A stretch of 64,000 nt of DNA. It comes from Paenibacillus mendelii. GTDB taxonomy: Bacteria; Bacillota; Bacilli; Paenibacillales; Paenibacillaceae. Within the stretch, counting starts at the first letter, position 1. Each line of letters opens with the position of its first letter. This document shows positions 43,145 through 51,215 of the stretch, one piece after another. The notes beneath the pieces are model-generated. The model ran no database searches, was not told the DNA's origin, and saw only the letters and a program-made list of their open reading frames with translations. Location of the stretch: positions 806,001 through 870,000 of the forward strand of contig NZ_JANHOF010000001.1 in the NCBI RefSeq assembly GCF_024498075.1. Direction: 5' to 3'. The translations under genes and the position numbers were made by a program.

Positions 43145-44172
43145 CTGTTAAGCCCCCTTCGAAGTAAGTAGAGAAAGAACGGCGCGCCGAGCAGCGCAAG
43201 CAGAATGCCAACCGGAAACTCAATCGGGTCAAACCAGCTGCGTGCAGCCGTGTCTGCCGCAATGACAAGCATACCGCCGCCTATAGCGGATATAGGCAAT
43301 AAGAGCCGGTAATCGCTGCCTACCAACAGCCGCACGATATGCGGGACGACAAGCCCGACGAATCCGACCATGCCGACAATGCTGATTGCAGCTCCCGCCA
43401 TGAAGGTCGAGAGCAGGATAATCCATAATCGTCCAGCTTCTACCTTGCTGCCCAGCACCTTCGCCGCATCGTCTCCAAGCACGAGCAGATTGGCCTGTTT
43501 AATTAAGAATATCGAAGCCATCATGCCTATTACCGTGTAGGGAAGCAGTGTCTCAAAGTGCGGCCAGCTTCGTCCATTCAGACTTCCCGACATCCACGGC
43601 AATACCGCCTGAACCTTCTCGCTGTTCAAAATCATTAATGCGGTCATTGCGGCTCCGAGCAGCGAATTCACAGCAACACCCGCCAGTATTAGCCGTAAGG
43701 GAGAGGCTCCCCCTTTCCATGAGAGCGCATAGACAACGATAGCTGCAGTCAGCGCCCCCGTGAATGCGGCGATTGGCAGAAAGGCGATTTGTTCGGGGAA
43801 CAAAATCATGATGACGACAGCCGCCAAACCTCCGCCGGAGGATACGCCGATAATCCCGGGATCAGCCAGCGGATTGCGGAACACCCCTTGCAGGAAAGCA
43901 CCCGCTGTCGCAAGGCAGATTCCTGCTAGCATGCCGGTTAAGATCCGGGGCAGCCGCAAGTTCCATACGATTTGCCTTGCTTCCGTATCCGTTGCGTGGA
44001 GAAGGGCGGTCCATACCTCTCCCGCAGGGATTGGTATGGAACCTGACATGAGACCAACAAGTACGGCGATAAGGAGCAGAGCTATACTACTGACACATAC
44101 CGTAACATTGCGAATGAATCTAGGATTCCGTGCTCGCTCGGCTGCTGCTGGTTTCCATGCTACGATTGCCAT
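43141..44172 (-). CDS. FecCD-type iron/heme permease
   Basis: A 343-residue permease of the BtuC/FecCD family with about nine to ten helices; GAFLQGVFRNPLADPGIIGVSSGG is the family hallmark. It works as a homodimer. It starts four bases after the binding-protein gene and overlaps the ATPase gene. Confidence 0.93.
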   Translation of the reverse strand: MAIVAWKPAAAERARNPRFIRNVTVCVSSIALLLIAVLVGLMSGSIPIPAGEVWTALLHATDTEARQIVWNLRLPRILTGMLAGICLATAGAFLQGVFRNPLADPGIIGVSSGGGLAAVVIMILFPEQIAFLPIAAFTGALTAAIVVYALSWKGGASPLRLILAGVAVNSLLGAAMTALMILNSEKVQAVLPWMSGSLNGRSWPHFETLLPYTVIGMMASIFLIKQANLLVLGDDAAKVLGSKVEAGRLWIILLSTFMAGAAISIVGMVGFVGLVVPHIVRLLVGSDYRLLLPISAIGGGMLVIAADTAARSWFDPIEFPVGILLALLGAPFFLYLLRRGLNR

Positions 44173-44176
44173 CCTG

Positions 44177-45454
44177 TTACTTCACCTGAAGCAGCAGTTT
44201 ATTCATCGTTTCGATTGCTTGCGGCGCCCTCAGGCCTGGATTCGCGGCGAACAAATCGGCAGGCAAGACCTCGAACTGCTCATTCTTCACGGCACCCAGA
44301 CTCTTCCAAGCGGCATTTCCTTCGAACTGCTTCTTGAAGCTTTCCTTCACCTCGGCAGCATCACCGTGGGTAATCAACATAATGATATCGGGATTCGACG
44401 CAACGATGCGTTCCATGCTGAGCTCCGCATATTGGGGCATCGTATCCATCTTAGGGAATGAAGAAGCAACATTCTTACCTCCCGCTAATTCCAGGAAGCT
44501 GCCCGGATAACTAGTTGGCAGCGCCACGACGAAGCTGCCGGGCGAACCATAGACGATCAGCGTTTTCGGCTTCTCTTTCGGCTTGCTAAGCGAGTTCACC
44601 TTACTGTCCATTCCCTTGATCAGCTGCTCCGCTTTATTCTCCTGGCCTAGAATACGTCCATATAACCGAATGGAATTTTGGATTTCATCATACGAATTAT
44701 GTGAATTGAACATCACTTGAGCGCCAAGCCGCTCGATCGTCGCCTGCTGAGATTTCAGGGATGGGCTGGCAATAACGAGATCGGGTTTAAGTGTCGCCAG
44801 CTTTTCGAACAGAATGCCATGTGTACTGCCAACCTCCGGGACAGATGCAGCCGCCTGAGGATACACAGCTCCGATGGCGGTTGGTCGCCCAACAACGGTG
44901 CTGCCGAGCGCGTAGATGATTTCCGTGTCTGATGAAGATAACGTCACAATACGGCTTGGTTTCTTCTTTAATGTAAAGGAACCCGAGCTCGTCTTAACGG
45001 TGAGGGTGCTGCTTAACTGCACCGTATTTATGCTTTTGTTATAGCTCACCCATTTGCCGAATGCCTCGGAAATAAGTCGGAGCGGCACGAAGGTTTTGCC
45101 GTTGATGAATACGGGTGCCGCATCCATCTGCGTTCGAACCCCGTTTATGTATGCGGAGGAAGATCCAACCGTAAGCTTCACATTCACGCTATCCCGGTCT
45201 GCCGAAATCGTCTTTGTTTTCGCATCCCATGAAGCCCTGCCTCCAAGCGCGCTAACGATTCCGCTATAGGGCACCAACGTCCGGTTGTTCACGATTCGCG
45301 GCTGTGTATCCAACGAAACCTCCCTTCCATCCAAAGTAACCTTAATCGGGCTGCTTGCCGCTGACGCCTTCGCGATCCCCCACTGTCCCGATGCAACTGG
45401 CGCAAGCAGCACCGCTGCAGCCAACAAACTATGAATCAAACCTTTACGCAACAT
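44177..45454 (-). CDS. Stalk-domain fused heme/siderophore binding protein
   Basis: A 425-residue secreted protein. A signal peptide (about 1-33, ending AKASA) is followed by a copper amine oxidase N-terminal-like stalk domain (about 37-150; RIVNNRTLVPYSGIVSALGG and NGKTFVPLRLISEAFG) and a class III periplasmic binding domain (about 163-425; PSRIVTLSSSDTEIIYALG). No lipobox cysteine is present, so anchoring would depend on the stalk domain or on another contact. AGGAGG lies seven bases before the ATG. First gene of the Fur-controlled operon. Confidence 0.88.
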   Translation of the reverse strand: MLRKGLIHSLLAAAVLLAPVASGQWGIAKASAASSPIKVTLDGREVSLDTQPRIVNNRTLVPYSGIVSALGGRASWDAKTKTISADRDSVNVKLTVGSSSAYINGVRTQMDAAPVFINGKTFVPLRLISEAFGKWVSYNKSINTVQLSSTLTVKTSSGSFTLKKKPSRIVTLSSSDTEIIYALGSTVVGRPTAIGAVYPQAAASVPEVGSTHGILFEKLATLKPDLVIASPSLKSQQATIERLGAQVMFNSHNSYDEIQNSIRLYGRILGQENKAEQLIKGMDSKVNSLSKPKEKPKTLIVYGSPGSFVVALPTSYPGSFLELAGGKNVASSFPKMDTMPQYAELSMERIVASNPDIIMLITHGDAAEVKESFKKQFEGNAAWKSLGAVKNEQFEVLPADLFAANPGLRAPQAIETMNKLLLQVK

Positions 45455-45470
45455 TTCCCTGCCTCCTATT

Positions 45471-45489
45471 AATAATGATAATCAATATC
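45471..45489. promoter_or_regulatory. Fur box, leader-proximal
   Basis: AATAATGATAATCAATATC matches 17 of 19 positions of GATAATGATAATCATTATC and lies in the leader just ahead of the ribosome site. Confidence 0.75.
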
Positions 45490-45504
45490 ATTTATGACTC
45501 CTTC

Positions 45505-45533
45505 ATTTTATTGATAACGATTATCATTGTCAA
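45505..45533 (-). promoter_or_regulatory. Promoter of the iron/heme uptake operon
   Basis: TTGACA (exact) and TAAAAT are 17 bases apart on the minus strand; the spacer and -35 are covered by the Fur box at 45513-45531. Confidence 0.8.
45513..45531. promoter_or_regulatory. Fur box within the promoter
   Basis: GATAACGATTATCATTGTC matches 16 of 19 Fur consensus positions and occupies the promoter spacer, so Fur-Fe2+ would block RNA polymerase. Confidence 0.8.
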
Positions 45534-45672
45534 TGGATATTTTTAAATTTTTCCATATTCCTTTTTCCCTATTATTCTTGGTTTAGCTGCACCTCTTCTT
45601 ACGATCATCTGTGATCCGCGATTCTCAGATTGAGCCATGCGCCATGCCTAAGCTATGCGGCTATTCGAACGC

Positions 45673-45693
45673 AAAAAAGCAGCTTTCGGCTGC
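45673..45693 (-). terminator. Terminator of the Lin0512/DUF3900 unit
   Basis: On the minus strand GCAGC-CGAAA-GCTGC is followed by six T residues. Confidence 0.8.
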
Positions 45694-45705
45694 TCATGCA
45701 GACAA

Positions 45706-45753
45706 TTCCGCAATAAAGGGGGCCATTTTCTTCAAAATGGCTCTCCTGCGGAA
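45706..45753. repeat. Extended hairpin downstream of the Lin0512 gene
   Basis: TTCCGCA/TGCGGAA encloses GGCCATTTT-CTTC-AAAATGGC, giving a long interrupted stem about 75 bases past the stop codon and just before the terminator. It may be a dispersed structured repeat or an mRNA 3' stabiliser; I found no second copy in the window. Confidence 0.5.
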
Positions 45754-45827
45754 CGCCTTCATTCGATGCCAGAAGCTGCTTCATTCTATTCCTAAGACAA
45801 TCCTGCAAGCCGCCGGGTTTCTTACGG

Positions 45828-46187
45828 CTAGTATCCCACTTCGACGGAAGCAATGACCACGTAGATCAAATCGTTCCGGTCCTGCTTGTCCTCCAGTACG
45901 ATGCCGCTAGTGGTCAGCATCCCTCCATCCACTACCTCGATCGTCACTGAGCCATAAGGCAGCACCGCTCTGATGGCATCGAGATCAAGCCGTTCACGGT
46001 CGCAAGGGACCGCGAGCTTCACATTCACTTTCATCCGATCCAAGCTGCCCTCCGGAAGCACCGAAGGCAGGCCCGGCATTGAATTGTGGTGAATGGCATT
46101 CTGAACGGCGCGTACCGCTGCCTTGGTCACGTTCTGTCCATGCAGGTCGGTACCCATGCCGAGCTGTACAAAAAATAATTGTTCCAT
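45828..46187 (-). CDS. Lin0512 family protein
   Basis: A 119-residue protein matching the Lin0512 family (pattern LGMGTDLHGQNVTKAAVRAVQNAIHHNSMPGL). These proteins may bind small ligands; no reaction is established. It follows the DUF3900 gene by 63 bases. No signal or membrane segment. Confidence 0.8.
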   Translation of the reverse strand: MEQLFFVQLGMGTDLHGQNVTKAAVRAVQNAIHHNSMPGLPSVLPEGSLDRMKVNVKLAVPCDRERLDLDAIRAVLPYGSVTIEVVDGGMLTTSGIVLEDKQDRNDLIYVVIASVEVGY

Positions 46188-46250
46188 TCGTTACATGCCT
46201 CCCATGGCGATATTAATAAGACCGCTGCTCATGGCCGATCCATTCCTCAT

Positions 46251-47336
46251 CTAGAACGGCGGCTCGTCATCTTCCTGCTTCTTCTTGCCGACCTGCTCCA
46301 AGACCTCCAGCAAATCGGGCGGCTGCAGCAGCTCGACTGGCAGCATGCTGCGGTCGAATTGAAAGCCGTCGCCTTCGATAAGAGCCACATAACGGCCGTT
46401 GTAGACGGCAAAATGAACCGAGTTTCCGAACTCGGCTAACGGCGCTTTCACCGATACGCCATCGAGCTTGAACGTCAGGCTCAAGTTCGGCTGCTGCTCC
46501 ACAAGCCGCTCAGTCGCCACGGAGACCTGCTCTTGCGTCCACTGCTCCTGCAGCTCACGCTTCTCGCTATGCGCCCAGAGCTCATAGACATTCGCTTCCT
46601 GCTCCCGTTCTTCCCCCTCCTGCCCCTGCCACTTCTCCTCCATGTATTCCGATACGATGGTCAGCATATGCTCCGTCATAAGCTCAGGCATCGCCTTTTC
46701 GTAGCTGACGTAACGGAGAAAATCCTCGAAGTAGCGGGCATGGGAAGACTGATGGATTTTAAGCTCCCACGGCTCGAGAATGCCTTCCTCCGGCATGAAT
46801 GGGTACTGGATTGATTTCATATTCCGGGCGCTGATGGCCATCTCGACATGCGATATCAGCTTTCTCTCGTCAGCAATGCGGGCAATCTTCGGCTCGAAAT
46901 CGCATTTGAGAACAAACAGCAGCGGCTCGCTTGAAAACTTGACTGGTGTTGCCTGCACGACAATCAAGGCCCCGCCCCGAACAGCCGCCGCATCCATATA
47001 CATCCGTACGAGCTCGTCCGCAAAGCCGTGGTACTCTTCCTTGCTGCCCGCTGATCTCAGCCGCTGCATAAGATTATAATTCGGGTTGCTATCCAGATCG
47101 TAGCCCGGCTCGGCGACGAACCGGCCAATCTTGGTCGGGGCCGCCTCCGTGTTCGGGTGACGCTCCGCCTTTCGCTTGCATATCCGTTGAAATTCCCCGT
47201 CAAGGAATGATTTCAATTCACTCTCGGCATACTCATCCTGGTCTAAGGTTTGAAAATGTTTGAACGTCTTCGCGGCTCCGTCAGGCCCTTCCGTCTGGAT
47301 CACGAAGAACGATAAATAATGCACGGTAAAATCCAT
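46251..47336 (-). CDS. DUF3900 domain protein
   Basis: A 361-residue soluble protein that I match to DUF3900 of Bacillales (start MDFTVHYLSFFVIQTEG). It is rich in acidic residues and has a Lys/Glu-rich tail (VGKKKQEDDEPPF). The ATG at 47336 follows AAGGGGAAG; a frame to 47456 has no site. Function unknown. Same strand as Lin0512 and EcsC neighbours. Confidence 0.7.
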   Translation of the reverse strand: MDFTVHYLSFFVIQTEGPDGAAKTFKHFQTLDQDEYAESELKSFLDGEFQRICKRKAERHPNTEAAPTKIGRFVAEPGYDLDSNPNYNLMQRLRSAGSKEEYHGFADELVRMYMDAAAVRGGALIVVQATPVKFSSEPLLFVLKCDFEPKIARIADERKLISHVEMAISARNMKSIQYPFMPEEGILEPWELKIHQSSHARYFEDFLRYVSYEKAMPELMTEHMLTIVSEYMEEKWQGQEGEEREQEANVYELWAHSEKRELQEQWTQEQVSVATERLVEQQPNLSLTFKLDGVSVKAPLAEFGNSVHFAVYNGRYVALIEGDGFQFDRSMLPVELLQPPDLLEVLEQVGKKKQEDDEPPF

Positions 47337-47495
47337 ATCGCGGCTTCCCCTTTGCTCATGATCGATGACCATTAGCATAGCACATTTGCCGCCTGTGCGA
47401 CACGCTTTGACAGGAAATGCATGCTCATCAGCGCATGGCTTGAAGACTACCCCCACTCATGAGCGCCCACCTTCCATGGGACTGTCTAACGCGAA

Positions 47496-47543
47496 GAAAG
47501 CCGCAATCCTCCCCGCGTCATGCGTCAGAAGATCGCGGCTTTC
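47496..47543 (-). terminator. Terminator after the EcsC-family gene
   Basis: GAAAGCCGC-ATC pairs with GAT-GCGGCTTTC (one wobble) about 20 bases past the stop codon, with TCTTCG following on the minus strand. Confidence 0.65.
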
Positions 47544-47561
47544 CGTTTGCTCGCTTGCCGT

Positions 47562-48491
47562 TTACTTGACCCCGGCTGCTTCGCCTAGCTTCAGTTGCTC
47601 CAGACGCTCAAGCAAGCGGCGCTTACTGTAGAGCATCCTTGCCGCCTCGGAGACATCCTGAAGCGTGCCCCGGTTGATAAAGGCACCGAACAGCATACCT
47701 GCGATCGGGATGAGCTGGAACAGCTTCTTCCAGCCGAAGTTGTCCCGGTAGGTCGTCATCACTTCGCGCCAGCCTTGAATTTGCGAGGCCATTTGGCCAT
47801 GGGACTCCGGTTTCCCAAACAGTGCAAGCTGTTCCAGAATGGCTCGTTTGCCGACAATATCCGACGAGGCGAACTGCAGACATTTGACGGCGAAGACGCG
47901 CTCCTCTTTCTGCTTCGGATCATAACCGTAGCTAATCGCAATTTCCTGAATGACCTTCAGCGAAATACCGAGCAGCGCCGGGATATCGATAGCAAGCGTG
48001 AACAGTCCGCCAAAGCCCGTTGTCGCTCCTTGTACGGTCGCGAATTTTTTGCGGCTTTCGGAGAAATCTTCCGCAGTCTTGTTCATGCTCGCCAACGGCA
48101 GTCCTGCTGCCTCGTCAAGCGTCTGAACACCCAGCTTGCGCAGCACCTCCCGCTCGGAAATGATATATTGACCGCCGGTCTGCATAAAGCTGCCTACCTC
48201 GTCAAGCGCTTGTCCGACCTTCTGCTGGAGAAACCGCGGCGTCAGCTTGTCGAGCAGCATAAAGGGGATCCTCCCGAGCTTCTCCCAAAAAAAGATGTCC
48301 TTCTGCTCTCGTTCCCATTGCATAATCTTCTGCAGCGCTGCGTACAGCTCTTCCTTCGTCTCAGGCACCGGAATAGGAGCTCTATTCTGCTCTTCGTTCC
48401 GATCCTGGCCCGTCAAGATCTCAGCGGGTGCCAGCTGCTGGCTTGTCACGCGTATATCGTTGTTATTTATCGGCCTATTGTCAGTCAACAT
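47562..48491 (-). CDS. EcsC family protein
   Basis: A 309-residue protein of the EcsC family. Hydrophobic stretches around 165-190 (TTGFGGLFTLAIDIPALLGISLKVIQEIA) and 265-280 are typical and suggest membrane association. In Bacillus EcsC is encoded with the EcsAB transporter, but here it stands alone. The ATG at 48491 follows GAAGGAG at seven bases. Role unknown. Confidence 0.85.
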   Translation of the reverse strand: MLTDNRPINNNDIRVTSQQLAPAEILTGQDRNEEQNRAPIPVPETKEELYAALQKIMQWEREQKDIFFWEKLGRIPFMLLDKLTPRFLQQKVGQALDEVGSFMQTGGQYIISEREVLRKLGVQTLDEAAGLPLASMNKTAEDFSESRKKFATVQGATTGFGGLFTLAIDIPALLGISLKVIQEIAISYGYDPKQKEERVFAVKCLQFASSDIVGKRAILEQLALFGKPESHGQMASQIQGWREVMTTYRDNFGWKKLFQLIPIAGMLFGAFINRGTLQDVSEAARMLYSKRRLLERLEQLKLGEAAGVK

Positions 48492-48565
48492 CACTCAACT
48501 CCTTCATCCTGTCTTCCTGATCGTACGAATGACTGTACCGTTAGGATGCACAAAAAGTGAAAAAC

Positions 48566-48583
48566 CCGCCCTAAGTCGGGCGG
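48566..48583 (-). terminator. Terminator of helD copy 2
   Basis: CCGCCC-TAAGTC-GGGCGG, followed on the minus strand by GTTTTTCAC, about 45 bases past the stop codon. Confidence 0.7.
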
Positions 48584-48626
48584 ATCGTTATAAAAAGCGC
48601 TGCTATGAGCAGTCACGGTTGTCATG

Positions 48627-50702
48627 CTACGATTGGATGAGAGTAGTCAGCGGGCCTGCATGCAGCAGCTTGAGCTTATGCAAAGCGCGGGTGCAGCCGA
48701 CGTACAGGAGCTTAGCGTCATCGGGTCCATATTGATCCGCATCGGCATCGGCAATGAAGACGGCGTCGAACTCGAGCCCTTTGGCTAAGTAGACCGGAAC
48801 AACCGTCAGCCCGCCGCCATACGCTTCCTGCTTGCTGCGCACCAGCGAAGCATGCAATCCCTCCGCTTGTAGATGCTCCCATATCGCTTCGCAAGATTTG
48901 GCCGTACGGCCCAAGATGGCTATCGTCCGGTATGATCCCTCTTCGATCCATTCTCTTACTGCCGCGCTTATATGGCTCAAGCGTTCTGTCTCGCTGCACG
49001 CTACGACGTCGACCGGCTCGCCGCTGCGGAATACCGGTGCCGCGGGCTTGACGTTGTCTCCCATGCCCCGAAGCACCTGGTTGGCAAAGTCGATAATTTC
49101 CATGGTCGACCGGTAACTGCGGTCCAGCTCGAAATACCCGCTGTCATCCAAATCAAACAGTGCCGTCAGTTCGATCCAGCTGTGAATACCAGCATAGCCG
49201 TGTATCCCTTGCTGGAGATCGCCAAGCACCGTCATGGACGGCTGGCGCTGGCATAGCCTTAGCGATTCAAGCTGGAATGGCGAATAGTCCTGGGCTTCGT
49301 CAATAACGACATGATCATACGTCGGTTGATCCGAGCCATACAATCGCAGCTGAATGTAAACAAGCGGCGCCAAATCCTCCGGAGCAGCCGTTCCCTGCTT
49401 CATCCGCTTCTTCGTCAAGGTCCGCACATCGGCCGGCAGCATTGCCGCGACTGACTCGTCGTCCATGAGCGAAGCATACAGCTGGGCAGCCGTGAAGGAC
49501 GGAATTTTCTTGCTGTAGGCATTAAGCTTGGCGCCCGCTTTGGTCTTGACCTTGGAATCGGTCATCCGCCGGTTCTTCCACTCGGATTCGAACCAACGCT
49601 TCAAGCGGCTGACTAGACGTGTGCGGCGTTTCATTAACGGTTCATTGCTCTCATCCGTCAGCACCCAGCTCTTGATGACATCCGGCGTTAATACCATACC
49701 TTCAATCGGCTCGAACGGCTGCTGCGGCAGCAGTGTCGCTTCCATGCTCGCAAGCTTGGCGTCGACCGCCTGCTTGAAGAGCATGCTTCCCTTCAAACGG
49801 CCCGGAGCGCGTTCCATCTCCTCCCGCGTCCTTGGCTGCTCGAACCAGTAGGCCAGCGAATCCGAGCTTTCATCAATCTGGACTGTTTTTTGCAGCTGCT
49901 CGATGGCCCACTCCGTATACGTGGTCTGCATAATATCGCCTACGCCCAGTTCCGGCAGTACCCCGGAGATATAATCGAGGAACATTCGGTTCGGCGCAAA
50001 AATGACCATCCGTTCCGCCCGGATCCGGTCGGCGTATTGATAGAGCAGGAAAGCAAGGCGATGGAGCGCAACCGTTGTTTTACCGCTTCCGGCAACGCCC
50101 TGGATAAATACCGCTTTATTCTTCTCGGTCCGGATGATGCGGTCCTGTTCTTGTTGAATGGTAGACACGATATCACGCAGCCGGTTATCCTTGCTCTCTC
50201 CGAGCCGATAGAGCAGAAACTCGTCGGTAACCGATTCATCCTCCTGGCCTCTGACATAGCTGTCAACCAGACGGTCGAGCTTTCCCTCGCGGACCATCAG
50301 GTTCCGCTTCAGATGGATGGTGCCGCCAATTTCACCATCAGGAGAATCGTAGGCTACAGGGTCCTCCCCGCCGCTGAAAGCATAGAATAGGCTGGCAACC
50401 GGGGCACGCCAATCGATCACAAGCAATTCATTCGTTTTCTCGTGTGCGACGCCGGCTTTACCGATATAGAGCGGAGTCGGTTCCGTCTTCATGCCTTCTT
50501 GAAAATCAAGCCTCCCGAAGTAAGGCTCGCGATGGGAGACTTCCAATCGCTGCCTGCGCTGCTCCTTCTGCAGGTCGATCATTTGCTCGGTGAAATCGTC
50601 CCCCGTATACCGTGGACCAATAGCCCGAAGCTGAGTGCGAATATGCGACAGGACGTCCTCCAGCCGCTTCTCCTCGTGTTGAAAGGCACTTTGAATCGTC
50701 AT
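48627..50702 (-). CDS. helD: HelD-like RNA polymerase recycling ATPase, copy 2
   Basis: A 691-residue HelD paralogue. It keeps the PYFGRLDF and DWRAPVASLFY signatures, Walker A GVAGSGKT (202-209), DEAQDYSPFQ and RSYRST motifs. The N-terminal coiled coil is about 40 residues shorter than in copy 1 (25142), so the arm reaching into RNA polymerase would be shorter. GGGGGG lies eight bases before the ATG. It is monocistronic with its own terminator. Two HelD forms may act under different conditions. Confidence 0.92.
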   Translation of the reverse strand: MTIQSAFQHEEKRLEDVLSHIRTQLRAIGPRYTGDDFTEQMIDLQKEQRRQRLEVSHREPYFGRLDFQEGMKTEPTPLYIGKAGVAHEKTNELLVIDWRAPVASLFYAFSGGEDPVAYDSPDGEIGGTIHLKRNLMVREGKLDRLVDSYVRGQEDESVTDEFLLYRLGESKDNRLRDIVSTIQQEQDRIIRTEKNKAVFIQGVAGSGKTTVALHRLAFLLYQYADRIRAERMVIFAPNRMFLDYISGVLPELGVGDIMQTTYTEWAIEQLQKTVQIDESSDSLAYWFEQPRTREEMERAPGRLKGSMLFKQAVDAKLASMEATLLPQQPFEPIEGMVLTPDVIKSWVLTDESNEPLMKRRTRLVSRLKRWFESEWKNRRMTDSKVKTKAGAKLNAYSKKIPSFTAAQLYASLMDDESVAAMLPADVRTLTKKRMKQGTAAPEDLAPLVYIQLRLYGSDQPTYDHVVIDEAQDYSPFQLESLRLCQRQPSMTVLGDLQQGIHGYAGIHSWIELTALFDLDDSGYFELDRSYRSTMEIIDFANQVLRGMGDNVKPAAPVFRSGEPVDVVACSETERLSHISAAVREWIEEGSYRTIAILGRTAKSCEAIWEHLQAEGLHASLVRSKQEAYGGGLTVVPVYLAKGLEFDAVFIADADADQYGPDDAKLLYVGCTRALHKLKLLHAGPLTTLIQS

Positions 50703-50781
50703 TTCAGTTACCCCCCATTATGGATATGATTAGAAACCGATAGCCGCATTCGCATGCGGCTTAAGGTGTACATATAGGGTG

Positions 50782-50821
50782 AGCGCGGATCAATTCGCAT
50801 TAAAACAAAGTCATCCGCGCT
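50782..50821. repeat. Hairpin between DUF1294 and helD copy 2
   Basis: AGCGCGGAT pairs with ATCCGCGCT across 22 bases, and a second pair AGCCGCA/TGCGGCT lies at about 50741-50761. Neither has a T run, so these are not clear terminators. Confidence 0.4.
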
Positions 50822-50911
50822 TCACGCGAATGACCAATATATCATACAGCATACGCAGCAGTCAATATCCCCCATATTCAGCCGGTCAATTCCAATCCCG
50901 CTGCCGCATTG

Positions 50912-51184
50912 TTATTCGAGCAGCCAGCGAAACAGCGCGATCACTGCACATATATGGATAATGAGCAGGACGGGCAATCCGACCGAAAACTTGGCATGCT
51001 TCGTTTTGTGACGGTATCTATGCATGGCAAGCCAAGCGCCTAACGAGCCGCCAACAGCTGCATAGGTGAGCAGCTGGCGCTCGGATATCCTTCGTTTGCG
51101 ATGGAGCGCATAGGTTTTATCAATGCGCATCAAGGTGAATGCTGTAACGTTAATGATTACGAGATAGATGGCAATAACAATCAT
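50912..51184 (-). CDS. DUF1294 small membrane protein
   Basis: A 90-residue protein with two or three membrane segments and the family motif MRIDKTYALHRKRRISERQLLTYAAVGGSLGAWLAM. The basic first loop faces the cytoplasm. Function unknown. AGGAGGGG precedes the ATG. It follows hrpB by 31 bases and may be co-transcribed. Confidence 0.88.
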   Translation of the reverse strand: MIVIAIYLVIINVTAFTLMRIDKTYALHRKRRISERQLLTYAAVGGSLGAWLAMHRYRHKTKHAKFSVGLPVLLIIHICAVIALFRWLLE

Positions 51185-51215
51185 AGTTGTACTTCCCCTC
51201 CTGTATGGGTTCCGG

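Noticed and set aside
43760-44461. 233-residue plus-strand frame
   Set aside because: Antisense to the permease and binding-protein genes; composition is that of a shadow frame.
47595-48560. 321-residue plus-strand frame
   Set aside because: Antisense shadow of the well-supported EcsC-family gene; no ribosome site or family resemblance.
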